In this document: positions 1 through 7,026 of the stretch, one piece after another
Layout of the letters: each line of letters begins with the position of its first letter
How positions within the stretch are numbered: position 1 is the first letter of the stretch
Assembly: GCA_013043945.1 (NCBI GenBank)
Contig: JABEUW010000173.1
Span: 1-31,338, forward strand
DNA length: 31,338 bases
Direction of reading: 5' to 3'
DNA from: Vulcanimicrobiota bacterium
GTDB taxonomy: Bacteria; Vulcanimicrobiota; Vulcanimicrobiia; Vulcanimicrobiales; Vulcanimicrobiaceae
Notes under the pieces: model-generated
Seen by the model: only the letters and a program-made list of their open reading frames with translations
Database searches by the model: none
Told to the model about the DNA's origin: nothing
Position numbers and translations under genes: made by a program

Positions 1-579
1 ACGATCGAAGTGCACATTCGCTTGGGCGTCGACCCAAAAAAGAGCGACCAAACCGTTCGCGGCACGGTGCTCTTGCCTCACGGCACGGGGCGCATGGTTC
101 GCGTGATCGCATTCGCGAAGGGCGATAACGCTCGTGCGGCGACCGAAGCGGGCGCCGATCTCGTCGGCGACACCGAGCTGATCGAAAAGCTGAAGGCCGG
201 TTTCACGGAGTTCGATGTCGCGGTTGCGACCCCCGATATGATGGCCCAGGTCGGTAAGGAATTGGGGCGTATCCTCGCGCAGAAAATGCCGAACCCCAAG
301 GCCGGCACCGTCTCGCCGAATATTGCCGCTGCGATTCGCGATATCAAAGCGGGTAAGGTGGAATTTCGCCTCGACAAGACCGCGATCGTGCACACGATCG
401 TCGGCAAGGCGGCCTTCGACGAAGCGCAACTCGCCGAGAACGTTACCACCCTCCTCGATGCGATCGTGCGCGCGAAGCCTGCCTCTTCGAAGGGCACCTA
501 TCTGCGGAGCATCACGCTCGTCAGCACGATGGGGCCCGGCGTCAAAGTCGATCCCAATCGGGTGAAGGCGACCGCCTAA
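1..579 (+). CDS. rplA: 50S ribosomal protein L1 (5'-truncated by window edge)
   Basis: This is the C-terminal 192 codons of ribosomal protein L1, which forms the L1 stalk at the ribosomal E site and in many bacteria represses its own operon. The reading frame is open from base 1 (TIEVHIRLGVDPKKSDQ) and ends at TAA 577-579. Family signatures are visible: VDPKKSDQTVRGTVLLP near the start of the visible part, the LMPNPKAGTV-type segment (here KMPNPKAGTVSPNIAAAI), and the C-terminal GTYLRSITLVSTMGPGVKVD. A GTG at position 10 is internal, not a start; the true start lies upstream of the window, where rplK would be expected. The stop codon overlaps the stop of the convergent carbonic anhydrase gene by two bases. 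Identification is secure. Confidence 0.97.
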   Translation, partial: TIEVHIRLGVDPKKSDQTVRGTVLLPHGTGRMVRVIAFAKGDNARAATEAGADLVGDTELIEKLKAGFTEFDVAVATPDMMAQVGKELGRILAQKMPNPKAGTVSPNIAAAIRDIKAGKVEFRLDKTAIVHTIVGKAAFDEAQLAENVTTLLDAIVRAKPASSKGTYLRSITLVSTMGPGVKVDPNRVKATA

Positions 580-1199
580 GCGTCGAGCCGATCCACGTGA
601 CCGGTTGCAAGGTCGTAGGTTCCACCTACGACCTTGAGTTTTTTCTGGGCGACTGCGTCGGCGACGATCGATGAGGTTCGGAGAATCTCCGCAACGGTCT
701 CGCGGACGTTGTGCCGAACCGCCGCGTCGATCCATCCCTCGTCGCGACGCGTCGCGCGCGCGATCGGCGTGAGCCGATCGACGATGCGTTGAATCGTTCC
801 CGGAGCGGGCGCGCCCGCTTCGAGAAATTGAACGGCGGCGGTCAGCGCACCGCACGAGCTATGCCCGAGAACGTAGACGAGGCTCGCGCCGAGCACCGCG
901 ATGCCGTATTCCAGGGAAGCGAGGCCATACTCGTCGATAAAATTGCCGGCAACGCGAATGACGAAGAGGTCGCCGGCCGGGCGATCGAAGACCGTCTCGA
1001 CTGGAACGCGAGAATCCGAGCAGCCGAGAATGACCGCGAAGGGATACTGCGCCGAGGCGAGCTCCACGCGGTGGGCGCTCTGCGTGCCGAAGTTTGGGCG
1101 CCCTTCGGTAAAGCGCTGGTTGCCGGCGGCGAGCTCCGCGAGTGCCCAATCGGGGGTCATCGCTCGTGCGCGTTCCTCAAGGTCCATCGTCTCGTCCAT
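576..1199 (-). CDS. beta-class carbonic anhydrase
   Basis: Zinc enzyme interconverting CO2 and bicarbonate, probably cytoplasmic, as no signal peptide is seen. The 207-residue length suits a bacterial beta-carbonic anhydrase. The zinc ligands and catalytic dyad of the family are visible: CSDSRVP with Cys60, Asp62 and Arg64, and GHSSCGAL with His113 and Cys116. The N-terminal part has the usual LAELAAGNQRF segment. The ATG at 1197-1199 is the natural start. The gene lies antisense between rplA and rplJ: its stop overlaps that of rplA, and its start faces the rplJ promoter region with only about 40 bp between. Ribosomal L1-L10 neighbours are normally contiguous, so this looks like a later insertion into the ribosomal cluster. 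Physiological role (bicarbonate for carboxylases, or CO2 fixation) cannot be told from the sequence. Confidence 0.93.
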   Translation of the reverse strand: MDETMDLEERARAMTPDWALAELAAGNQRFTEGRPNFGTQSAHRVELASAQYPFAVILGCSDSRVPVETVFDRPAGDLFVIRVAGNFIDEYGLASLEYGIAVLGASLVYVLGHSSCGALTAAVQFLEAGAPAPGTIQRIVDRLTPIARATRRDEGWIDAAVRHNVRETVAEILRTSSIVADAVAQKKLKVVGGTYDLATGHVDRLDA

Positions 1200-1205
1200 T
1201 CTTCC

Positions 1206-1235
1206 TTGCGTGGGAGCAGGGGCCTGTGATAGGAT
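1206..1235 (+). promoter_or_regulatory. putative promoter of rplJ-rplL
   Basis: A -35-like TTGCGT (1206-1211) is followed after 18 bases by TAGGAT (1230-1235), preceded by TGA, which makes an extended -10 (TGN). Transcription would start near 1242, just before the L10-type leader. It lies in the short gap between the divergent carbonic anhydrase and rplJ. Match quality is moderate and position is the main support. Confidence 0.45.
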
Positions 1236-1242
1236 ACGGGCG

Positions 1243-1345
1243 GCTCCAAAGACCGTAGGTCCCCCAGACGGGGGGTAATGCCGTAGAGGCGCCTACAGTA
1301 GGACGTGAACTCCGATGATGTCCCGCGAGATTCCTCTCGCGCCAG
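1243..1345 (+). promoter_or_regulatory. L10-type ribosomal leader RNA upstream of rplJ
   Basis: The untranslated leader of rplJ has the features of the bacterial L10 leader, to which L10(L12)4 binds for autoregulation. Bases 1248-1260 (AAAGACCGTAGGT) contain the typical conserved segment. GTAGGT (1255-1260) pairs with GCCTAC (1291-1296), enclosing a CCCCC/GGGGG hairpin (1261-1274). A further perfect 7-bp hairpin, CGCGAGA/TCTCGCG, lies at 1324-1341. A terminator hairpin follows, so regulation by attenuation is the likely mode. The call rests on recognised motif and position; a covariance-model search would settle it. Confidence 0.75.
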
Positions 1346-1356
1346 ATTCGCGTGGA

Positions 1357-1387
1357 AGCGCCCTCCGGACGGATGGAGCGCTTTTTT
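1357..1387 (+). terminator. attenuator-type intrinsic terminator before rplJ
   Basis: AGCGC (1357-1361) and TCC (1364-1366) pair with GGAGCGCT (1375-1382), with two bulged C residues. The hairpin runs directly into six T residues (1382-1387). It ends 28 bases before the rplJ ATG and downstream of the L10 leader, so it can act as an attenuator controlled by the leader fold rather than as an end-of-gene terminator. Confidence 0.7.
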
Positions 1388-1415
1388 ACTGTATCTCATC
1401 AGGAAGCAGAGCGTT

Positions 1416-1946
1416 ATGCCAACCGCACGCAAAGAAGCCTCGGTACGAGAGCTGCGCGACCGGCTTGCCGGTGCGCAGAGCGTGTTCCTTACGAATTACC
1501 AAGGTCTCACCGTCGACGAGATCACGAAGCTCCGCACGGCGCTTCGCCCGGACGGCAGCACCTATGCAGTCGTAAAAAACACCCTCTTCAAAATCGCCGC
1601 CGACGGCGAACTCGCTTCGATGTTCGAGTCGTACCTTCACGGTCCGACCGGCGTCGTTTTCGCGGGTCTCGATCCCGTCGCTCCGGCGAAAGCGCTCAAA
1701 GAATTCTCCGACAACGTCAAAACGTTAGAGGTGAAGGCTGCCTACGTCGACGGTAAATTCGTCGACGCCAAGCAGGTCGATGTGCTTGCAAAACTCCCGC
1801 CCAAGGCCGAACTCCTCGCGAAAATGGTCGGCTCGCTGGCAAGCCCGTTGCGCGGTCTCGTGACCGTTCTTTCGGGAAATCAAAGCGGCCTCGTTCGCGC
1901 CCTTCATGCAATCCGCGAGCAGAAACTCGCGCAATCCGGTTCATAA
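1416..1946 (+). CDS. rplJ: 50S ribosomal protein L10
   Basis: L10 anchors the L7/L12 dimers to the 50S stalk and represses its own operon by binding the leader RNA. The 176-residue product from ATG 1416 has the family opening MPTARKEASVRELRDRLAGA, the central YQGLTVDEITKLR and VVKNTLFKIA segments, and a C-terminal helix of the type that binds L12 (SGLVRALHAIREQ). The open frame extends upstream to about 1305, but that stretch covers the leader and attenuator, so ATG 1416 is preferred; AGGAAG at 1401-1406 is a plausible ribosome binding site. The gene is followed after 15 bp by rplL, the standard pair. Identification is secure. Confidence 0.97.
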   Translation: MPTARKEASVRELRDRLAGAQSVFLTNYQGLTVDEITKLRTALRPDGSTYAVVKNTLFKIAADGELASMFESYLHGPTGVVFAGLDPVAPAKALKEFSDNVKTLEVKAAYVDGKFVDAKQVDVLAKLPPKAELLAKMVGSLASPLRGLVTVLSGNQSGLVRALHAIREQKLAQSGS

Positions 1947-1961
1947 GAGAGGATATCAATC

Positions 1962-2327
1962 ATGGCAGTTGCCGAAATTATCGATCATATCGACAAACTC
2001 ACCGTTCTCGAACTCGCCGACCTGGTCAAGCAGCTCGAGGAAAAATACGGCGTTAGCGCCGCCGCACCGGTGGCGATGATGGCCGCTCCGGCCGCCGCCG
2101 CTCCGGCCGCCGAGAAGACCGAATTCGACGTCGTGCTCGCCGATGCGGGCCCCGAGAAGATCAAGGTCATCAAGGCCGTTCGCGAGATCACGAGCCTCGG
2201 GCTCACCGAAGCGAAGTCCTTCGTCGAGAGCGCTCCGAAAGCGATCAAAGAAGGCGTCGCCAAAGACGAAGCCGAGAGCATCAAGAAGAAGCTCGAAGAA
2301 GCCGGCGCAAAGGTCGAAATCAAGTAG
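1962..2327 (+). CDS. rplL: 50S ribosomal protein L7/L12
   Basis: Stalk protein that recruits and stimulates the translation GTPases. The 121-residue length and layout are standard: N-terminal dimerisation domain (ADLVKQLEEKYGVSAAA), an Ala/Pro-rich hinge (about residues 38-50), and the factor-binding C-terminal domain with EKTEFDVVL, KIKVIKAVREITSLGLTEAK and the final KKLEEAGAKVEIK. It starts 15 bp after rplJ with AGAGAGGA as ribosome binding site at 1946-1953. A strong intrinsic terminator follows, so rplJ-rplL is a closed unit here, unlike the common rplJL-rpoBC transcript. Confidence 0.98.
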   Translation: MAVAEIIDHIDKLTVLELADLVKQLEEKYGVSAAAPVAMMAAPAAAAPAAEKTEFDVVLADAGPEKIKVIKAVREITSLGLTEAKSFVESAPKAIKEGVAKDEAESIKKKLEEAGAKVEIK

Positions 2328-2350
2328 TTTCGACCCCATAGCAAGAAGAG

Positions 2351-2388
2351 GAGGCGCGACGCATACCAGCGTTGCGCCTCTTTTTTTT
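2351..2388 (+). terminator. intrinsic terminator of rplJ-rplL
   Basis: GAGGCGCGACGC (2351-2362) pairs with GCGTTGCGCCTC (2369-2380) as a 12-bp stem with one G-T pair and a 6-nt loop. Eight T residues (2381-2388) follow. This is a textbook rho-independent terminator, 24 bases after the rplL stop. Confidence 0.93.
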
Positions 2389-2418
2389 GTATCGTATCGT
2401 CCACAGGAGTCTCCGCCG

Positions 2419-2910
2419 ATGCCGCAACCCTCAGCCCCGCCCGCACTGACCATCGTTATTTACGTCGCCGCGTTTGCGTTGGTGCTCTTTCGTATGTCGC
2501 GCCCGCAGCGAATTAGCACGGCGCGGCTCTGGGTCGCCCCGAGCCTGCTGGCGTTTGTCGGTATATGGGCGATCTATGCCGAGCAATCACTTGCCCCCTC
2601 GCCGACCTGGGAGCTCGTCGTTGCGGTACTGCTCGGCGTAGCGTTGGGGGTGCCGCTCGGTTTCCTTCGCGGCGCCCACACGCCGGTTCAGGCGACGAAA
2701 GATCCGGGGGTTATGATGTTGGGGTCGGCGCTGGTGCCGGCATTGATCTACGTGACGGCGTTTGCCGCGCGCCTGATCTTGCACCTCATCTTTCCGCTCG
2801 GCAGCGTGATCGGTGCCGTCGTCGGCGACGCTCTCCTCGCTTTTGCCGTCACGTTCCTCGCCGTGAGCTACTTCGCGATCTATCGCAAATTCATCGCCTT
2901 AGAAAAATAG
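2419..2910 (+). CDS. CcdC/DUF1453-like integral membrane protein
   Basis: Small polytopic membrane protein of 163 residues with four or five hydrophobic segments (about residues 8-24, 38-54, 66-86, 98-122 and 132-154). The pattern FRMSRPQRISTARLWVAP after the first segment, then LGVALGVPLGFLRG, resembles the CcdC (DUF1453) family, described in Bacillus near cytochrome c biogenesis genes; its biochemical function is not established. ATG 2419 has a good AGGAG (2406-2410). It stands alone between the rplL terminator and a hairpin shared with the convergent hppA gene. The open frame extends far upstream through rplL, but those codons are a shadow. Family assignment is from recalled motif likeness only. 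Confidence 0.72.
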   Translation: MPQPSAPPALTIVIYVAAFALVLFRMSRPQRISTARLWVAPSLLAFVGIWAIYAEQSLAPSPTWELVVAVLLGVALGVPLGFLRGAHTPVQATKDPGVMMLGSALVPALIYVTAFAARLILHLIFPLGSVIGAVVGDALLAFAVTFLAVSYFAIYRKFIALEK

Positions 2911-2912
2911 AA

Positions 2913-2937
2913 ACGGCGTCGCAAAAAGCGACGCCGT
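2913..2937 (-). terminator. hairpin terminator of hppA (minus strand)
   Basis: ACGGCGTCGC (2913-2922) and GCGACGCCGT (2928-2937) form a perfect 10-bp stem with a 5-base A loop. On the minus strand it is followed by TTTCTATTTTTC, a U-rich tail suiting the end of hppA. On the plus strand a run of seven T residues lies only 18 bases further on, so it may also slow transcription from the convergent CcdC-like gene. Confidence 0.75.
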
Positions 2938-2960
2938 CGTAGGAACGTTCCCGTGTTTTT

Positions 2961-5066
2961 TTAGTGAACGAGGAATCCGACGAGTAAGAGTGCGACGATA
3001 TTGAGCACCTTGATCATCGGGTTAATCGCCGGGCCGGCCGTATCTTTGTAGGGATCCCCGACGGTGTCGCCGGTGACCGCCGCCTGATGAGCGATCGATC
3101 CCTTACCGCCGTAGTTGCCTTCTTCGATGTACTTCTTGGCGTTATCCCACGCGCCGCCGCCAGTCGTCATCGAGATGGCGACGAAGAAGCCGGTCACGAT
3201 CGAGCCGACGAGAATGCCGCCCATTACCTGCGCGCCCGTCGTGCCTTGTAGAACGTTAAAGACGGTGAGCAGGACGACGATGACGGGGACTCCCACCGGA
3301 ATCAACGCCGGAACGATCATTTCTTTGAGTGCGGCCGCAGTCACGATACTCACGGTCGTCCCATAGTCGGGTTTTTGCGTGCCGGCCATGATACCGGGCA
3401 TCTCGCGGAATTGGCGACGGACTTCTTCGACCACCGCACCACCAGCTCTGCCGACCGCTTCCATCGAGAGCGAGGCAAAGAGATAGGGAAGCAGACCGCC
3501 GAGGAAGAGGCCAACGAGGACGTACGGATTGCCGATGGTGAAGAGATTCGCAACGCCTGCGGCGCACGAGGGATCGCTGCCGACAGCGCATGAGTGTTTG
3601 ATGAGTTCCTGGAGAAACGCCGCAAAGAGCACCACGGCAGCGAGTGCCGCCGAGCCGATCGCGTAGCCTTTGGTGACCGCTTTGGTCGTGTTCCCGACGG
3701 CATCGAGTGGGTCGGTGATATCGCGAACTTCCTTCGGCATCTCCGCCATCTCGGCGATACCGCCGGCGTTATCGGTGATCGGTCCGAACGAATCGATCGC
3801 GACGACGATACCGGCCATCGAGAGCATCGACATGACGGCGATTGCCACACCGTACAGGTTGGCGACGCCATACGAGACGAGGATGCCGGCGACGATAACG
3901 ATCGCGGGAAGCGCGGTTCCCTGCATCGAGACGGCGAGCCCGGCGATCATATTGGTCGCGTGTCCGGTTACCGAGGCCTTCGCAATACGTTGTACCGGCG
4001 AGAATTGCGAGCCGGTGTAGTACTCGGTGATGAAGGTAATCAGGCCCGTAACGGCAAGCCCTACGAAGGCGCTAATGACGATCGCGGTCGGGCTCACGCT
4101 GCTTCCAGAGAAGACGTTCTGCGCGAGGAAGTAGATGCCGACCAACGAGAGGACGCTGGCGACGACCATGCCGCGATAGAGCGCGCCCATGACTCTGCCT
4201 TTGACGACCGTGCCGAGCGTGACGGCGAAGACGCCGACGATCGAGGCGACGATCGATACCGCGCCGATGAGCAGCGGGAAGGTCGGTGCTCCTGGAAGCG
4301 AGGCACCGAAGACGAGGTTGCCGAGCAACATTGCCGCAACGGTGGTAACGCAATAGGTTTCGAAGAGATCGGCGGCCATACCGGCGCAGTCGCCGACGTT
4401 GTCTCCGACGTTGTCGGCGATAACCGCCGGATTGCGAGGATCGTCTTCAGGGATGCCTGCCTCGACCTTCCCGACGAGGTCGGCGCCGACATCGGCGGCC
4501 TTGGTATAGATGCCGCCGCCGAGACGTGCGAAGACCGAGATCAGCGAACATCCGAAGGCGAGGCCGACCATCGCGTTGAGCGAGGTCGTAACGTCGCCGT
4601 TATTGACCTGGAGAAGAATGCCGTAGTAACCCGCTACTGCGAGCAGGCCGAGCCCGACGACGAGCATGCCGGTCACCGCGCCGCCGCGGAAGGCAACGGC
4701 GAGGGCAGGGGCCATGCCCCCACGAGCGGCTTCGGCGGTACGAACGTTGGCGCGTACCGAAACGAGCATGCCGATAAAGCCGGCGGCGCCCGAGAGAATC
4801 GCGCCGATTAAAAAGCCAATCGCCGCCTCTTTGCCAAGCGTTGGGGCAAAGGCGATGACGATGGCCAGAACGACCGCGACGATGGCAACGGTCGTATACT
4901 GGCGTTTGAGGAAGGCCATCGCGCCCTCCTGAATCGCGGCGGCGATCTCCTTCATGCGGTCGTTGCCTTGGGGGCGCGAGAGGACCCAGAAGATGAGGGC
5001 GATGCCGTAGAGCACCGCGAGGACGCCGCCGAGCAGGGCAATCAGGATCGCTAGCTGTGTGGTCAC
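2961..5066 (-). CDS. hppA: membrane-bound proton-translocating pyrophosphatase, K+-independent type
   Basis: Integral membrane ion pump that couples pyrophosphate hydrolysis to H+ export. The 701-residue length and many hydrophobic segments (about 16 expected) fit the family. The substrate-binding loop GGGIYTKAADVGADLVGKVE followed by IPEDDPRNPAVIADNVGDNVGD and the C-terminal GDTVGDPYKDTAGPAINPMIK are all present. Residue 462, in GNTTKA, is Lys; in this family Lys at that place marks K+-independent enzymes, whereas K+-dependent ones carry Ala (GNTTAA). The start is GTG 5064-5066, with AAAGGAAG upstream on the minus strand; an ATG two bases upstream is out of frame. It lies 120 bp downstream of the soluble pyrophosphatase in the same direction. 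Identification is secure; ion specificity (H+ rather than Na+) is from the Lys signature. Confidence 0.97.
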   Translation of the reverse strand: MTTQLAILIALLGGVLAVLYGIALIFWVLSRPQGNDRMKEIAAAIQEGAMAFLKRQYTTVAIVAVVLAIVIAFAPTLGKEAAIGFLIGAILSGAAGFIGMLVSVRANVRTAEAARGGMAPALAVAFRGGAVTGMLVVGLGLLAVAGYYGILLQVNNGDVTTSLNAMVGLAFGCSLISVFARLGGGIYTKAADVGADLVGKVEAGIPEDDPRNPAVIADNVGDNVGDCAGMAADLFETYCVTTVAAMLLGNLVFGASLPGAPTFPLLIGAVSIVASIVGVFAVTLGTVVKGRVMGALYRGMVVASVLSLVGIYFLAQNVFSGSSVSPTAIVISAFVGLAVTGLITFITEYYTGSQFSPVQRIAKASVTGHATNMIAGLAVSMQGTALPAIVIVAGILVSYGVANLYGVAIAVMSMLSMAGIVVAIDSFGPITDNAGGIAEMAEMPKEVRDITDPLDAVGNTTKAVTKGYAIGSAALAAVVLFAAFLQELIKHSCAVGSDPSCAAGVANLFTIGNPYVLVGLFLGGLLPYLFASLSMEAVGRAGGAVVEEVRRQFREMPGIMAGTQKPDYGTTVSIVTAAALKEMIVPALIPVGVPVIVVLLTVFNVLQGTTGAQVMGGILVGSIVTGFFVAISMTTGGGAWDNAKKYIEEGNYGGKGSIAHQAAVTGDTVGDPYKDTAGPAINPMIKVLNIVALLLVGFLVH

Positions 5067-5186
5067 ATTGCTTCCTTTGAATCTTAAAGAAGAGAGCGCG
5101 GAAAACGGGGCCCCGGACCGACGGCACGGGGCGTTGTTAGAGTGGTCGCTCGGCCGCTACGGCGGTGCGAGCCGGGAGTCCTCCCT

Positions 5187-5747
5187 TTACGCGCCGGGGC
5201 TCTCCTCGGCGCGCTCGAGAAAGCGTTGATGAGACTCGGCGATGACGCGACGGGCGCTTGCGGCATCGTGCCAGCCCACGACCCGCGTCTGCTTGCCTTC
5301 GAGGAGCTTGTAGCTCTCAAAGAAGTGCGAGACTTTTTTGAGCAGGTGGGGGAATATCTGCGTGAAGTTATGGATTTCGTCGAAGGCCGGTTCCCCGACC
5401 GGAACGGCGAGCACCTTGTCGTCCTCTTTGCCTTGATCGAACATCTCGAGCAAGCCGATCGGCCTTGCGGCGACCAAGCAGCCGGGGAAGGTTGGTTCGA
5501 TCGTCAAGACGAGCACGTCGAGCGGGTCGTCGTCGAGCGCGAGCGTCTGTGGAGCGAAGCCGTAATCCCCGGGGTAATGGATCGCCGAATGAAGGACGCG
5601 GTCGAGGCGAAAGATATCGAGCGCCTTGTCGTACTCGTATTTATTACGCGATTTTTCTGGGATCTCGACGACCACATTGATCTCTTCGGGGGCGCGCAGG
5701 CCGAGCGGAAGATCGAGATAGTTTCTAGGTTTACGATCCTTCATCAT
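5187..5747 (-). CDS. ppa: soluble inorganic pyrophosphatase, family I
   Basis: Cytoplasmic Mg2+-dependent hydrolysis of pyrophosphate to phosphate. Family I motifs are clear: VVVEIPEKSRNKYEYDK, HYPGDYGFAPQT, and the metal-binding DDDPLDVLVL (D-x-D-P-x-D core), with a C-terminal HFFESYKLLEGK. I place the start at ATG 5745-5747 (MMKDRKPRNYL, 186 residues); the next codon is also ATG, and GGGGAG immediately upstream suits that second ATG best. A longer form beginning at TTG 5772-5774 is possible but would consume the divergent intergenic space and an inverted repeat. The gene lies upstream of hppA on the same strand, placing heat-releasing and energy-conserving pyrophosphate hydrolysis side by side. 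Confidence 0.95.
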   Translation of the reverse strand: MMKDRKPRNYLDLPLGLRAPEEINVVVEIPEKSRNKYEYDKALDIFRLDRVLHSAIHYPGDYGFAPQTLALDDDPLDVLVLTIEPTFPGCLVAARPIGLLEMFDQGKEDDKVLAVPVGEPAFDEIHNFTQIFPHLLKKVSHFFESYKLLEGKQTRVVGWHDAASARRVIAESHQRFLERAEESPGA

Positions 5748-5760
5748 ACTCCCCGAGGTT

Positions 5761-5775
5761 CTTGTCGGTGACAAG
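5761..5775. promoter_or_regulatory. candidate operator in the ppa / oxidoreductase divergent gap
   Basis: CTTGTC (5761-5766), GGT, GACAAG (5770-5775) is a perfect 6-bp inverted repeat with 3-bp spacer between two divergent genes. The size and place suit a dimeric repressor site, but there is only one copy and no known match, so this stays a candidate. Confidence 0.3.
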
Positions 5776-5811
5776 CGCTACCTGGAACGGAGTGACGCGG
5801 GTGCGGCGCGA

Positions 5812-7020
5812 ATGGCAGCAACGATGATCGAGTCGACCGACCTGCTTATCGTTGGCTGCGGTCCTGCCGGTGGCGTTGCCGCCCGCGAGGCGGCATCACG
5901 CGGGTTGCGCGTCGTGGTGCTGGAGAAGGACGCGGTCGTCGGGAGCAAACGCGTTTGCGCCGCCGGCCTACGGCCAGGCTTCTGCGGAGAGTTCGATCTC
6001 CCGGAGTCGTTGGTTCATTGTAATACGCCTCGACTCGCGCTCTTCGACCCCTTTGGAGAAGAGCACGCCGTGCGTTTCGGTCCCGGACATACATCGACGC
6101 GCGAGGAGCTCGATGGGACCATCGCTGCGCGAGCCGCCGAGGCCGGTGCGGAGATCCGCACGAACGCGCTTTTTCGCGAGCTCTCCTCCGAAGGAGACCG
6201 CACGCTCGTCGAATATGCCGACACGGAGCGTGGCGAACGCCGACGCATCCTCGCACGGCACGTATTTCTCGCGCAGGGATCGACGGCAAAGTTAGAGCGT
6301 CTTCCGCACTTTGCATTTTCGGGTTGGTCCTCGGGATTGATGACGACCTTACAACAACGCTGGTATCTCGCGCAGCCTGCAGCGCCGATCGCCTACGAGA
6401 CGCTGGAGCTACACTACTATCCGGCCCGGGACGGTCGAACGGTGGTCGCATGGATGTTTCCCAAGCGCGATCATCTTGCAATCGGCTTAGGAATTACCGG
6501 TAAGGTCCCCGGCGCCGAACTTCGCGAAGAGCTCGACACCTTCGCCGCGCGAACGATTCGCCGCCTCGCTCCGGGCATCGAAGCGCGCGTGAAGCTCGAG
6601 GGGCATCTGCTCTACGGCGGGATGCCGCGCCCCAACGTTGGAGGCGGAGGGGTCAGCGTCGGTGGTACCGCCGCCGGACTCGTCGACGCAACCAACGGCG
6701 AAGGCATCTACGAAGCGGCGACGAGCGGCCGAATGCTCGCCGATCTCGTCTGGCGCTATCGCGACGACGCAACGCGGGCATCGGTTGCATACGCTCGCGC
6801 ACTCCACGATCGGTTTTATGCGCGCCTCGCAAGGCGCGTGAAGCTGATCGATTTTTTGAGTCGTCGTCCGAAGCGTTTTCGGCTGCTCTTCGAGCAGTTT
6901 GCGGCGGCGCCGCGCTTTGCCGAACTCGTGGCAAACGAACGCTTCGATCGTACCTGGGCCGATCGCGTCTTTCTCTACGCCCAGGCGGCGCGCTTCGGGG
7001 CGAGATCGCTGCTTGCGTAG
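5812..7020 (+). CDS. geranylgeranyl reductase-family FAD-dependent oxidoreductase
   Basis: Flavoprotein of the geranylgeranyl reductase / digeranylgeranylglycerophospholipid reductase family, which reduces isoprenoid double bonds; relatives act on quinone side chains, carotenoids, chlorophyll phytyl tails or archaeal lipids. The FAD-binding Rossmann motif VGCGPAGGVAAREAASRG lies at residues 14-31, a VLEKD strand end follows, and the family Cys motif (KRVCAAGL) is at about residues 46-53. The distal FAD motif GGTAAGLVDATNGEGIYEA is near residue 285. The 402-residue length is normal. ATG 5812 is used, with ATG 5824 as an alternative. It begins 64 bp from the divergent ppa and ends 6 bp before cheR, so it probably leads the chemotaxis transcript. 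The substrate cannot be told from sequence. Confidence 0.85.
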   Translation: MAATMIESTDLLIVGCGPAGGVAAREAASRGLRVVVLEKDAVVGSKRVCAAGLRPGFCGEFDLPESLVHCNTPRLALFDPFGEEHAVRFGPGHTSTREELDGTIAARAAEAGAEIRTNALFRELSSEGDRTLVEYADTERGERRRILARHVFLAQGSTAKLERLPHFAFSGWSSGLMTTLQQRWYLAQPAAPIAYETLELHYYPARDGRTVVAWMFPKRDHLAIGLGITGKVPGAELREELDTFAARTIRRLAPGIEARVKLEGHLLYGGMPRPNVGGGGVSVGGTAAGLVDATNGEGIYEAATSGRMLADLVWRYRDDATRASVAYARALHDRFYARLARRVKLIDFLSRRPKRFRLLFEQFAAAPRFAELVANERFDRTWADRVFLYAQAARFGARSLLA

Positions 7021-7026
7021 GTCGCG

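Noticed and set aside
1305..1415. Longer L10 protein starting near 1305
   Set aside because: The extra codons cover the L10 leader and attenuator and do not resemble L10; ATG 1416 gives the normal N terminus.
2143..2418. N-terminal extension of the CcdC-like protein
   Set aside because: The extension is an Arg/Ser-rich shadow of rplL and of its terminator; ATG 2419 has a good ribosome binding site and starts the hydrophobic protein.
3594..4811. A 405-codon open frame on the plus strand opposite hppA
   Set aside because: It lies wholly antisense to the clear hppA coding sequence, is dominated by Asp, Arg, Gly and His as expected of a reverse-frame shadow in GC-rich DNA, and has no family motif.
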